Shown: positions 1-8,675, numbered from the stretch's first letter. The stretch: DNA of 17,754 bases from an uncultured Dysgonomonas sp. (GCA_937995835.1 CALKIV010000113.1:1-17754); one strand, 5' to 3'. Translations and numbers: made by a program. The notes: generated by a model from the letters alone, not told the origin.

Positions 1-8
1 GCTAAAGC

Positions 9-1274
9 TTAAAAGCCTCTGATAGCTTTTACACCTGGAAGCACTTTTCCTTCAATGAATTCAAGGAGAGCACCACCACCAGTCGAAACGTAAGATACTT
101 TTTCAGCCATGCCAAATTTGTTGACACAAGCCACAGAGTCGCCACCTCCCACAAGAGAGAAAGCACCATTTTTTTGAGTAGCTTCAGCAATAGCTTCAGT
201 TACAACTTTTGATCCATGAGCAAATTTGTCGAATTCGAATACTCCTGCAGGGCCATTCCAAAGAATAGTTTTAGATTTTAGAATCACATCAGTGAATTCT
301 TTTTCTCCCTTAGGACCTATATCCAATCCCATCCATCCGTCAGGGATTTGGTCAGCTTCCACAGTTTGCACATTAGCATCAGCAGAGAAAGCATCACCAC
401 AAACAGCATCGCTGGCAATCACTAGGTTCACGTTGTTTTTCTTCGCTTTAGCGATGATTTCAAGAGCAAGCTCTAGTTTGTCATCTTCTACAAGTGAATT
501 TCCGATTTTTCCACCTTGAGCTTTGATGAAAGTAAATGCCATACCACCACCGATGATAAGGTTGTCTACTTTGTCAAGAAGGTTTTCGATCACCTCAATT
601 TTAGAAGAAACTTTTGCACCACCAATAATCGCAGTAAATGGCGCAGTAGGAGCTTTCATAATTCTTTCTACCGAGTCTACTTCTTTTTGTAGTAGGTATC
701 CGAACATTTTGTTTTCTGCAGTAAATAGGTCAGCGATAAGAGCTGTAGAAGCATGAGCACGGTGAGCAGTACCAAATGCATCGTTTACATATACATCAGC
801 ATAAGAAGCTAATGTTTTAGTAAATTCTTTTTGGCTTTCTTTCACAGCTTTTTTAGCAGCAGCTTTTTCGTCATCTGTTGCATCTTCTTTCAGTCCACGA
901 GGCTTTCCTTCTTCCTCGGCATAGAAACGTAGGTTTTCAAGTAAAAGCGCTTCACCTGGTTGCAGAGCCGCAGCTTTAGCACCAGCTTCTTCACCTACAC
1001 AGTCATTAGCAAATTGCACATCTACTCCCAATAGCTTAGATACATGAGCCAAGATGTGTTTTAAAGAATATTTATCCTCAACTCCTTTTGGACGTCCCAA
1101 GTGAGAAGCGATGATAGGGCTTCCTCCATCTGCTATAATTTTTTTGAGGGTAGGCATTGCTGCTACGATACGTGTGTCGTCAGTGATATTGAAGTTTGCA
1201 TCCAATGGCACATTGAAGTCAACACGCACAAATACTTTCTTTCCAGAAAAGTTAAATTTGTCGATTGTGATCAT
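9..1274 (-). CDS. pgk: Phosphoglycerate kinase
   Basis: This is a full-length phosphoglycerate kinase of 421 residues. It catalyses 1,3-bisphosphoglycerate + ADP to 3-phosphoglycerate + ATP, the first ATP-yielding step of lower glycolysis, in the cytosol. The N-terminal signature VRVDFNVPLD is at about residues 17-26, followed by the substrate-site motif SHLGRPKG and then NDAFGTAHRAHAS. The C-terminal nucleotide lobe shows WNGPAGVFEFDKF and GGGDSVACVNKFG, then STGGGALLEF. A charged lysine- and glutamate-rich insert around residues 120-150 makes it slightly longer than the roughly 390-residue bacterial norm. The ATG at 1274 directly precedes the conserved ITIDKFNFSGK start and has no Shine-Dalgarno, which is normal for this phylum. 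It is the only - strand gene here, divergent from the TPR-namZ operon. Confidence 0.98.
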   Translation of the reverse strand: MITIDKFNFSGKKVFVRVDFNVPLDANFNITDDTRIVAAMPTLKKIIADGGSPIIASHLGRPKGVEDKYSLKHILAHVSKLLGVDVQFANDCVGEEAGAKAAALQPGEALLLENLRFYAEEEGKPRGLKEDATDDEKAAAKKAVKESQKEFTKTLASYADVYVNDAFGTAHRAHASTALIADLFTAENKMFGYLLQKEVDSVERIMKAPTAPFTAIIGGAKVSSKIEVIENLLDKVDNLIIGGGMAFTFIKAQGGKIGNSLVEDDKLELALEIIAKAKKNNVNLVIASDAVCGDAFSADANVQTVEADQIPDGWMGLDIGPKGEKEFTDVILKSKTILWNGPAGVFEFDKFAHGSKVVTEAIAEATQKNGAFSLVGGGDSVACVNKFGMAEKVSYVSTGGGALLEFIEGKVLPGVKAIRGF

Positions 1275-1700
1275 GACTGTTTATTTAAATAATTATATTA
1301 AAATTGTATTTCATCACTATGGAAATCAGCATATAATATATTCCTGATTTTTTAGGACTACAAATATACTAAAATAGTTCTATAATCGAATGTTTATTAT
1401 AGCTGTAACAAATATTTTCTTGCCTAGTTTGTTTGCGATTAACAGCCTGAGTTAAGCAATTCTAAAAATAAAAAAGAGAACAAAGCATAATTGTTTTCCT
1501 CTAAAAAATCTTTGTTTCTTCATTTTTTAATGTTGACTTATCTTTTTTGTATACTCCATGGAAGTAAATATGCGATAGAGTGTGTTTAAAACGGTGAAAG
1601 AGAATATAATGAAAAAAATCAGTAGAGTCATAATGCATTCTTTTAAAATTAGTTATACTTTTATAGGTTAGATACCTAGTCAAATTAATTTTTTAGTCAG
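1275..1700. other. Divergent intergenic region, 426 bases
   Basis: This AT-rich gap lies between the divergent pgk and TPR genes. Besides the pgk promoter box, it holds a near-match -7 box on the + strand, TACTTTTA at 1656-1663, 37 bases before the TPR start and without a clear -33 partner. It could serve the TPR-namZ operon. I see no RNA gene, repeat or convincing ORF. A 60-codon ORF on the - strand (1501-1683) has low-complexity composition and resembles nothing I recognise. Confidence 0.5.
1361..1390 (-). promoter_or_regulatory. Candidate promoter of pgk
   Basis: On the - strand, 1368 down to 1361 reads TATATTTG, an exact match to the Bacteroidota -7 box TAnnTTTG. Eighteen bases further upstream is TTCG (1390-1387), a weak version of the -33 TTTG. 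This would give a leader of about 80 bases before the pgk ATG. The -7 box is seen directly; its use is inferred. Confidence 0.5.
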
Positions 1701-2321
1701 ATGAAAATGAAGAGTTGTATTATTTTCTTACTGAGCTTTGGTCTTGCACTTCCTGTTTTGGCAGATGAAAACCAGCCAGTAAATGATGAAGATGGACAAA
1801 CCCTGTCTGTACAGATCGATTTACTCCCAATGTATGGCAGTACTCCTGAATATGGTGGATGGCAAAAGACTGCGGAAGAAGAGCAGGCTGATGAATCTTT
1901 TTTGCAAGAGAGTGACCAAATAGAGCCCAATCGGAAATTGGCAAGTTTGGATTATATCGAACTCGGGTGGAAGTATATTGAGGCAGAAGATTGGGAAACA
2001 GCGATGCGTAGGGCAAATCAAGCATGGCAGTTGGATAGTCAAAACGCAGATGTTTACACCCTTTATGCTGCTATACTCAACATGCACGGAGTTCATGATG
2101 AATCCTTGGATATGCTAGAGAGAGCCATCGACTTAAATCCTCTAAGTGTGAATTTATACTACATATATCTTTCTGAAAGCATTGATTTACATCAAAAAAC
2201 AAATGATGATTATAGAATCCGTCGTCTTATTAGTATGCTCGAAGATGTAGAAGATACTGGTGATGAAGAAGGAATGAAACTGCAAGCTGTCAAGAACCAT
2301 GCAGTTAGTTATTTACAGTAA
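1701..2321 (+). CDS. Secreted tetratricopeptide-repeat protein
   Basis: This is a 206-residue protein of unknown specific role. Residues 1-21 form a signal peptide (lysines, then a hydrophobic core, then LPVLA with likely cleavage before D22), so the product should be periplasmic. An acidic linker of about 60 residues follows. Then come two TPR-like helical hairpins at about 84-115 (LGWKYIEAEDWETAMRRANQ) and 117-150 (ending in ERAIDLNPLSVNLY), typical protein-interaction repeats. A second ATG lies two codons in, so the exact start is uncertain by two residues. The stop is only 12 bases before namZ, and namZ's Shine-Dalgarno overlaps the stop codon, so the two are probably co-transcribed. That suggests a scaffold or accessory role in cell-wall sugar uptake, which is inference from position only. 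Confidence 0.8.
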   Translation: MKMKSCIIFLLSFGLALPVLADENQPVNDEDGQTLSVQIDLLPMYGSTPEYGGWQKTAEEEQADESFLQESDQIEPNRKLASLDYIELGWKYIEAEDWETAMRRANQAWQLDSQNADVYTLYAAILNMHGVHDESLDMLERAIDLNPLSVNLYYIYLSESIDLHQKTNDDYRIRRLISMLEDVEDTGDEEGMKLQAVKNHAVSYLQ

Positions 2322-2327
2322 AGGAGG
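2321..2327 (+). promoter_or_regulatory. Strong Shine-Dalgarno for namZ
   Basis: AAGGAGG sits six bases before the ATG at 2334 and overlaps the last base of the TPR stop codon. Near-consensus ribosome binding sites are uncommon in this phylum and in this window. The site fixes the namZ start and suggests translation coupled to the upstream gene. Confidence 0.7.
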
Positions 2328-2333
2328 AAGTGA

Positions 2334-3572
2334 ATGAGTAATCTTAGAAAGTGCGTTCTTTTTGCTGTATTATTATTGGTCTCTACTAGCTGTAAACCTA
2401 AGGGCTGTGTAGGGGGAGAAGAAAAAGGGATGGCAACAACACAAATTGATTTGTTGTCTGAGGAGGTAAAACAGGTACAAGTAGGAGCCATGTCTAAAGA
2501 TGAATACTATCCCTTGTTGGAAGGTAAAAGAGTGGCTGTAATGTCTAACCATACGGGTATGGTAGGGGATGAACACCTTTTAGATGTTCTGCTGAAAGAT
2601 GGTATTCAGGTAACTACAATTTTTTCTCCAGAGCATGGTTTCAGAGGTGGAGCAGATGCAGGAGAATCAGTCAATAGTGCTGTAGACGAGAAAACAGGAG
2701 TTGCTATCAGCTCGCTTTATGATGGGAAAAGTAAGAAGCCATCTGCCAAAGCGATGAATCTGTTTGATGTGCTCATTATAGATATACAAGACGTTGGTCT
2801 GCGATTTTATACTTACTACATAACGATGGCACGGCTGATGGATGCTTGTGCAGAGCATGGCAAACAAATGATTGTGCTCGATCGTCCCAATCCCAATGGA
2901 CATTATGTGGATGGTCCTATTTTGAATATGAAATATAAGTCCGGTGTTGGTTATCTGCCTATCCCTATTGTGCATGGAATGACATTGGGCGAATTGGCTT
3001 TGATGATCAATGGAGAAAAATGGCTTCCACAAGGCAGGCAGTGCAAGCTGACAGTGGTGAAAAATAAAAATTACACGCATCAAACCATGTATGAGTTACC
3101 GATTTTTCCATCTCCGAATTTAAAGAGCATGAAGGCAATCTATCTCTACCCTTCTACTTGTTTATTTGAGGGTACGCCTCTGAGTTTAGGGCGAGGAACG
3201 GAATACCCTTTTGAGGTTTATGGACATCCTAATATGAAGGGCTACTCCTTCTCTTTCACTCCACGGAGCATTGCCGGGGCGAAGAATCCTCCATTATTAA
3301 ATAAGCTTTGCTATGGAGTGGATTTGAGAACGATGGAAAACGATGAAATTTACTCTCAGGGGATCAATTTGGAATACATTATTGATGCCTACAATAATTT
3401 GAAGATGGGGGATAAGTTCTTTACTTCATTTTTCGAACTTCTTGTTGGTGTTGACTATGTGAGGACAATGATCATAGAGGGAAAGTCTGCCGATGAAATC
3501 AGGCAAATGTGGCAATCGGATGTTGATAAGTTTAAAATTCAACGCAAGCCATATTTACTGTACGAAGAATAA
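2334..3572 (+). CDS. namZ: NamZ-type exo-beta-N-acetylmuramidase (DUF1343, GH171), lipoprotein
   Basis: This 412-residue protein belongs to the DUF1343 family, whose characterised members (NamZ of Bacillus subtilis and Tannerella forsythia) release N-acetylmuramic acid from the non-reducing end of peptidoglycan fragments. The N-terminus is a lipoprotein signal: basic start, hydrophobic core, then VSTSC with C20 as the probable lipidated cysteine. The enzyme should therefore be membrane-anchored outside the cytoplasm. Family motifs are intact: SNHTG (71-75), SPEHGFRG (98-105, with E100 and H101 the likely active-site pair), DIQDVGLRFYTY (150-161) and LDRPNPNG (182-189). Length is normal for the family. 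The transporter, MurNAc kinase and MurQ genes follow directly, which strongly supports MurNAc supply as its role. The family call is firm; the exact substrate (free glycans or muropeptides) is not visible. Confidence 0.92.
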   Translation: MSNLRKCVLFAVLLLVSTSCKPKGCVGGEEKGMATTQIDLLSEEVKQVQVGAMSKDEYYPLLEGKRVAVMSNHTGMVGDEHLLDVLLKDGIQVTTIFSPEHGFRGGADAGESVNSAVDEKTGVAISSLYDGKSKKPSAKAMNLFDVLIIDIQDVGLRFYTYYITMARLMDACAEHGKQMIVLDRPNPNGHYVDGPILNMKYKSGVGYLPIPIVHGMTLGELALMINGEKWLPQGRQCKLTVVKNKNYTHQTMYELPIFPSPNLKSMKAIYLYPSTCLFEGTPLSLGRGTEYPFEVYGHPNMKGYSFSFTPRSIAGAKNPPLLNKLCYGVDLRTMENDEIYSQGINLEYIIDAYNNLKMGDKFFTSFFELLVGVDYVRTMIIEGKSADEIRQMWQSDVDKFKIQRKPYLLYEE

Positions 3573-3587
3573 ATAAAAAAGATAGTT

Positions 3588-5050
3588 ATGACAGCAACAA
3601 TAGTTATTATCACCATCATTAGCTATTTCTCTGTGCTGTTTGGTATCTCTTATCTTTCAAGTAGGAGTGCAGACAATCAAAGTTTTTTTACAGGAAATAG
3701 AAAATCTTCATGGTATGTAGTGGCCTTCGCTATGATTGGCGCCGCCATATCAGGGGTCACCTTTGTTTCTGTTCCGGGGATGGTAGCAGATGCCGGCTTT
3801 TCTTATTTGCAGATGGTCTTGGGCTTTGCTGTTGGTCAATTTATTATTGCTTTCGTGTTGATCCCTCTTTTCTATAAAAAGAATCTTACTTCTATATATG
3901 AATATCTATCGGAGCGATTTGGAATAAGTTCTTACAAAACAGGAGCTTGGTTTTTCTTCATTTCCAAGATGCTGGGAGCCTCTGTCAGGCTCTTTGTGGT
4001 TTGCATTGTTTTGCAACTCTTGGTTTTCGATCCATTGAATATTCCCTTTGTGGTCAATGTCGTGATAACTGTGTTTTTGGTCTGGCTCTATACCTATCAA
4101 GGAGGTGTAAAGACGTTGATCTGGACAGATTCGTTTAAAACCTTCTGCTTGATTGTCTCTGCGGGTTTATGTATTTATTATATCTCTATTGGTCTGGGGT
4201 ATAGTTTCTCTGAAATGGTGACTAGCATCAAGGAGAGTGAAATGTCTAAAACGTTTTTCTTTGATGATATTAAAGATGGAAAATTCTTCTGGAAGCAATT
4301 CCTTGCAGGGGTGTTTTTGGTGATTGCCACCACAGGGCTCGATCAAGATTTTATGCAAAAAGTGTTGAGCTGTAAGAGTCCTAAGGATTCTCAAAAAAAC
4401 ATGATTACCAGTGGGATTTTGCAAATCTTTGTCATTTTTCTTTTTCTGGTTTTAGGAGTACTGTTGTATATGTATGCAGCCAAATATGATATTCCAGAAA
4501 CGAAAGATAAACTGTTCGCTGCCATTGCGTTTCATGAAGGTTTCCCTATTGTTGTAGGCGTGTTGTTTATTGTTGGTCTTATCTCGGCAGCTTATGCAGC
4601 AGCCGGCTCTGCGCTAACAGCGCTGACCACTTCCTTTACTGTGGATATTTTAGGGCAAAAAAATCAGAATGATCAAAACTCACACGTATTCGCAAACGAG
4701 TGCACGTTGCTATGGCTCTAATTATGGCTGTTGTAATTCTTGTTATCAACGCATTGAATAATACTTCCGTGATTAATGCAGTTTACATCTTGGCAAGTTA
4801 TTCCTATGGCCCTATTTTGGGTATGTTTATATTTGGTATCTTTACCAAAAGAACGGTTCGAGATAGGTTTGTGCCCGTAGTGGCAATCCTTTCTCCGCTG
4901 TTGTGTTTGATAATTGATCTGAACTCCAAAGCGTGGTTCGATGGGTATGAATTCAGTCATGATAGATTGATACTGAATGCGCTGATTACATTTGTGGGAC
5001 TTTGTTTTCTAACTTTTACTAAAAAGAGAAAAAATGATATTATTAGCTGA
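3588..5050 (+). pseudogene. murT: Sodium:solute symporter (probable MurNAc transporter), frameshifted
   Basis: This gene encodes a multi-pass inner-membrane protein of the sodium:solute symporter (SSS) family. The position between namZ and the kinase, as in the murTKQ cluster reported for T. forsythia, suggests it imports MurNAc. Family features include a first helix from residue 1, the GAAISGVTFVSVPGM stretch, and TSIYEYLSERFG before the next helices. The frame from ATG 3588 runs 377 codons to a stop at 4721, but its last 14 or so codons are unlike a transporter. The membrane-protein sequence resumes in the -1 frame (LTRIRKRVHVAMAL and on) to a stop at 5050. Restoring one base near 4675-4678 would give about 487 residues, a normal SSS length. 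The uncorrected product lacks about 110 C-terminal residues, several helices. It could be a real mutation or a sequencing error. The 3' end overlaps the kinase start by 17 bases. Confidence 0.85.
4675..4678 (+). other. Probable site of the one-base frameshift
   Basis: Reading GAT CAA AAC TCA leads to nonsense and a stop, whereas one extra A in the run at 4675-4678 gives GAT CAA AAA CTC ACA CGT, which continues as a typical basic loop and transmembrane helix. A seven-A run at 4657-4663 looks more slippery, but shifting there meets an in-frame TGA at 4670-4672. The lesion must therefore lie after 4672 and before about 4690. Confidence 0.75.
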
Positions 5051-5873
5051 TGGTGGGTCATCGAAAGTAGACTGGCGCCTGATTGATACGCAATCTGAAA
5101 TAAAAAAGACTGTAACCAATGGGCTTAATCCATTTATAAGGACAGAAGAGGAAATCTCTAATGAGATGAAGCGAACTTTGGTTGCTGAACTTGGAGGCAA
5201 TGAAGTGACAGATGTTTACTTCTATGGGGCTGGCTGTGCCTTTGTAGATAAGAATGAAATGATCAAGCGTGCTATTGGAGCACATTTTCCTAAGGCTTAT
5301 ATAGAAATTAATAGCGATCTGCTTGCTGTGGCAAGAGGGCTTTGTGGCACGGAAGAGGGAATTGCTTGCATCTTGGGTACTGGATCCAACTCGTGCTATT
5401 ATGATGGCACTAATATCATAAACAATGTTTCCCCTTTAGGTTATGTTTTAGGAGATGAAGGTAGTGGAGCTGTGCTCGGACGCCTATTTTTAAGTGCTTG
5501 TTTGAAAAATCAACTGACTTTTGGATTGAAAGAAGAATTGTTGACTGAATTTGATTTGAGCATTGCCGAAATTCTGGATCGAGTATATAAGCAACCCATA
5601 CCCAATAAGTTTTTAGCAAGCTTTGCTCCTTTCATTTTGAAAAAAATAGATGATCCAAGTATTTATAATTTAGTTTACAATTCTTTCAAAGCCTTTTATG
5701 TTAAAAATGTGATGCAATATCCATACAGGAATACGGTGACGCATCTCTCAGGTTCTATCGCTTTTTATTTTCAAGACATACTTAAGGATCTGGCAAAGAG
5801 TTTGGATATTCACTTAGGCACTATTGTTCAATCACCGATGGAAGGGTTGATAACATATCATCAAGGAAAATGA
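5034..5873 (+). CDS. murK: N-acetylmuramic acid kinase (BadF/BadG/BcrA/BcrD family)
   Basis: This 279-residue cytosolic sugar kinase of the actin-like ATPase fold most likely phosphorylates MurNAc to MurNAc-6-phosphate. The phosphate-1 loop LADGGSSKVDW is at residues 4-14, the family YGAGC at 64-68, and a probable catalytic aspartate D95 in NSDLLAVA. The phosphate-2 loop GTGSNS is at 115-120, GDEGSGA at 140-146, and the adenosine-side SGSIA and PMEGLI are near the C-terminus. The family also includes GlcNAc kinases, so sequence alone does not fix the substrate. The four-base ATGA overlap with murQ and the order transporter-kinase-etherase, as in T. forsythia MurK, favour MurNAc. The start at 5034 lies inside the 3' end of the transporter gene (17-base overlap), suggesting coupled translation. 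With the transporter shifted out of frame, ribosomes stop at 4721, which could lower expression of this gene. Confidence 0.88.
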   Translation: MILLADGGSSKVDWRLIDTQSEIKKTVTNGLNPFIRTEEEISNEMKRTLVAELGGNEVTDVYFYGAGCAFVDKNEMIKRAIGAHFPKAYIEINSDLLAVARGLCGTEEGIACILGTGSNSCYYDGTNIINNVSPLGYVLGDEGSGAVLGRLFLSACLKNQLTFGLKEELLTEFDLSIAEILDRVYKQPIPNKFLASFAPFILKKIDDPSIYNLVYNSFKAFYVKNVMQYPYRNTVTHLSGSIAFYFQDILKDLAKSLDIHLGTIVQSPMEGLITYHQGK

Positions 5874-6688
5874 CTTTTGTAAAAATAACAGAAGAAGAGT
5901 CTTTATACCAAGGATTAGAAAATAAGTCGGTGAGCGAATTGCTGACGGATATAAACACTGAAGATAAGAAAGTAGCCTTAGCAGTTGAAAAGGCTATTCC
6001 ATCGATAGAAAAGCTCGTTGAACTGCTTGTGCCTCGTATGCAGGCAGGTGGGCGATTGTTCTATATTGGGGCAGGAACCAGTGGACGTCTAGGAGTGTTG
6101 GATGCATCGGAGGTGCCTCCTACTTTTGGCATGGCTCCAACGCATGTTATAGGAATCATTGCCGGGGGCGACACAGCACTTCGTAATCCGGTAGAAGGTG
6201 CAGAGGATAGCAAGGAGCGGGCTTGGCAAGATATTCTAAAATATAACCCAACAGATAAAGATACTGTTGTAGGTATCGCTGCTTCTGGTAGCACCCCCTA
6301 TGTGGTTGGAGGCTTGGAGCAAGCAAAGGGCAACGGCTTGTTGACAGCTTCTATCAGTAGCAACCCTGATTCTCCAATGAGCGAAGTTGCAGATATTGCA
6401 ATCGAGATAATTGTAGGACCAGAATATGTTACAGGTAGCTCTAGAATGAAGTCAGGAACAGGGCAAAAAATGATTTTAAATATGATTACCACCAGCACCA
6501 TGATTCAGTTGGGTAGGGTAAAAGGCAATAGAATGGTTAATATGCAACTCTCCAATGCCAAGCTAGTAGATCGTGGCACACGGATGCTAGTAGAGGAGTT
6601 AGGCTTGGAGTATGATGAAGCAAAAGAATTGTTATTGCTTCATGGCTCTGTGAAGAAGGCGATTAACGCTTTCAGAGAAGGAGAGTAA
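5870..6688 (+). CDS. murQ: N-acetylmuramic acid 6-phosphate etherase
   Basis: MurQ cleaves the lactyl ether of MurNAc-6-phosphate, giving GlcNAc-6-phosphate and D-lactate. The protein has 272 residues, slightly shorter than the roughly 298 of E. coli MurQ, and is a SIS-domain enzyme. Diagnostic stretches are YIGAGTSGRLGVLDASEVPPTFG (split over 65-87), ASGSTPYVVG, and VTGSSRMKSGTGQK followed by NMQLSNAKLVDRGTRM. The two glutamates known as catalytic in E. coli (E83 and E114) correspond to E81 in DASE and E112 in EGAED here, at the same spacing. The start codon overlaps the kinase stop (ATGA). It ends the MurNAc operon; 85 bases follow before the next gene with no clear terminator. Confidence 0.97.
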   Translation: MTFVKITEEESLYQGLENKSVSELLTDINTEDKKVALAVEKAIPSIEKLVELLVPRMQAGGRLFYIGAGTSGRLGVLDASEVPPTFGMAPTHVIGIIAGGDTALRNPVEGAEDSKERAWQDILKYNPTDKDTVVGIAASGSTPYVVGGLEQAKGNGLLTASISSNPDSPMSEVADIAIEIIVGPEYVTGSSRMKSGTGQKMILNMITTSTMIQLGRVKGNRMVNMQLSNAKLVDRGTRMLVEELGLEYDEAKELLLLHGSVKKAINAFREGE

Positions 6689-6773
6689 GGGTGATCTGTC
6701 ATTGGAAAATCTTAACAATTTGTTGTTCATTTAATACTATAATGTTAAATTCGTCAACACTATAATTGAAAAC

Positions 6774-8648
6774 ATGAACTTAAAATACAATATGAAGAAT
6801 ATTATTACACTTATAGCTTGTCTTTTGCTGGCTATTAACACTCATGCAGCAGATTTCAAATTTGCTGTTATCAGTGATTTATATGTTAGCCCGATTCATC
6901 CCCAACCGTTAGAGGATTTGAGAGAGGTTGTAAATCATATCAATACTACCGTAGATGTCGAGTTTGTATTGGTGTTAGGTAATCTTACTCAGTTGGGTGA
7001 CCGTGAATCTCTAGTTGCAGCAAAAAATGAGCTGGATAGACTTCAAATGAAATACTATGCAGTTTCTGGCTTCAATGAAACTAAGACCAGTGCTTCCGGA
7101 GCAACAGCTTTCGCCGAGGTGTTTGGATCAGAGCGATTCGATTTCGATTTTGAAGGATATCGTTTTATTGGACTAGCCACAGGGCCTATTGTGCACAATA
7201 TGGATGCGCATATCGGTGTGGACGATGTGTTTTGGGTGGGTAGAGAATTGGCCAAAACTCCAAGAAAACCAATCATTGTGGCTACTCACTTTCCTCTGAC
7301 CTTGAATGATATGGATAATCCTTATGAGGTGACTGATATTCTGCGTCTTTATAATACGAAGGTAATACTCAGTGGAAATTATCGTAGAAATATGAAAACC
7401 AACTATGAGGGTATCCCCGCTTTTATCAATAAAAGTATATTAAAAGAAGGTTATGATGGTCTGAGTTCATATAATATTTATACTGTAAGTGATAAGTCTA
7501 TTTCGGTGGCAGAGCAAAAAGTATCGGCTGAGTTGAGACCCACGGCTTGGGGAGATTTCTCTTTTAATATTCCATACTATACAAAAGATACTCATAAATT
7601 TAGACGTCCGAGTTATAAAGTAAACGACAAATATTCTAAGGTGAATTATATTTGGAGCATGAATATCTATCAGTCTGTTTATTCTTCTCCTGCCTTCAAT
7701 GGTAGCAAACTCTTTTTTGGCGATGATAAAGGCATATTTTATGCTTATGAAGGAAATCGAGACAATGAAGTTTGGCAATACGAAACAGGAGGACGTATTG
7801 TGGGCACACCTGCAGCAAATGATAAAGTTGTTGTTTTTGGTTCAACAGATAAAACGATCTATGGATTGGATGTCAATAACGGAAACCTACTTTGGCAACA
7901 AACAACAGGTGCCGCTGTTTTAGGATCAGCTACTATTTCAGGAAATTTGGTTTATATTGGGGCAAGTGATGGAGAGTTCAGAGCCATAGATGTAAACAGT
8001 GGAAATATAAAGTGGCAATTTACCGGTATTGGTGATTATATAGAATCTAAGCCCTATGTTTTTAATGATTTAGTTATCTTTGGGGCATGGGATGGTAAGA
8101 TGTATGCTCTCAACAGGCATGATGGCACCCTGATGTGGGAGTGGTCTAATGCCGAGAAAGGAAGAAGAGTTGCTCCGGGAGGGGTGTGCCCAGTAGCTGC
8201 CGATGGGAAGGTGTTTTTCACTACTCCCAAGGGAGATTTAAATGCAATAAGTGTTAGTACGGGCGATAGTCTTTGGTCAACAAATGAGTGGAAGATGACC
8301 GAATCCATCGGAATTTCAGAGGACAACCAACGCATTTATGCTAAAACAGCACAAGACAGTGTAGTCTGTTTTTCTGCTTTAGGCAATGAGCCCGTGCGAT
8401 TGTGGTCTACCAATGTAGGATATGGACGAGATACAGGTGCAGCTATGCTCGTTGAAAAAGGAGGTACTGTTTTTGGCAGTACCAAAAATGGATTAATATT
8501 CGCTCTGCATGCTAAGACAGGAGAACTGCAATGGGCGCATAAAATAGGAAACACTAATATCGGAACCGTAGTCCCAGTAAATGGAAACAGATGTTATTAT
8601 GTAACAAGTCAGGGTTCACTTGGATTGTTAGAAGGACGAAAGAATTAG
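6774..8648 (+). CDS. Secreted pseudo-metallophosphoesterase fused to PQQ-type beta-propeller
   Basis: This is a 624-residue exported protein. Residues 1-25 look like a signal peptide ending in NTHAA; a second ATG at residue 7 is an alternative start. Residues 28-210 have the order and spacing of a calcineurin-like metallophosphoesterase, but the metal-binding motifs are degenerate. DxH is D35-L-Y37, the GD motif is G69-N70, GNHD/E is GFNE (99-102) and GHxH is GNYR (201-204). Only D35 and the histidine in THFPL (H172) remain. From about residue 295 the protein carries repeated BamB/PQQ-like propeller blades, such as STDKTIYGLDVNNGNLLWQ and ASDGEFRAIDVNSGNIKWQ. I infer a binding or scaffolding role rather than phosphatase activity. 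The alkaline phosphatase starts 27 bases downstream, so they are probably co-transcribed. A weak -7-like TATAATTG at 6761-6768 precedes the gene. Confidence 0.82.
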   Translation: MNLKYNMKNIITLIACLLLAINTHAADFKFAVISDLYVSPIHPQPLEDLREVVNHINTTVDVEFVLVLGNLTQLGDRESLVAAKNELDRLQMKYYAVSGFNETKTSASGATAFAEVFGSERFDFDFEGYRFIGLATGPIVHNMDAHIGVDDVFWVGRELAKTPRKPIIVATHFPLTLNDMDNPYEVTDILRLYNTKVILSGNYRRNMKTNYEGIPAFINKSILKEGYDGLSSYNIYTVSDKSISVAEQKVSAELRPTAWGDFSFNIPYYTKDTHKFRRPSYKVNDKYSKVNYIWSMNIYQSVYSSPAFNGSKLFFGDDKGIFYAYEGNRDNEVWQYETGGRIVGTPAANDKVVVFGSTDKTIYGLDVNNGNLLWQQTTGAAVLGSATISGNLVYIGASDGEFRAIDVNSGNIKWQFTGIGDYIESKPYVFNDLVIFGAWDGKMYALNRHDGTLMWEWSNAEKGRRVAPGGVCPVAADGKVFFTTPKGDLNAISVSTGDSLWSTNEWKMTESIGISEDNQRIYAKTAQDSVVCFSALGNEPVRLWSTNVGYGRDTGAAMLVEKGGTVFGSTKNGLIFALHAKTGELQWAHKIGNTNIGTVVPVNGNRCYYVTSQGSLGLLEGRKN

Positions 8649-8675
8649 AAAAACCTTTTTAAATATACACCCAAT

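Noticed and set aside
1501..1683. Possible 60-codon gene on the - strand between pgk and the TPR gene
   Set aside because: Low-complexity AT-rich composition, no recognisable motif and no promoter box suited to it.
4655..4672. Programmed -1 frameshifting at the A-run (A AAA AAT) in the transporter gene
   Set aside because: A -1 shift there runs into TGA at 4670-4672 after a few codons, so it would not produce the full transporter.
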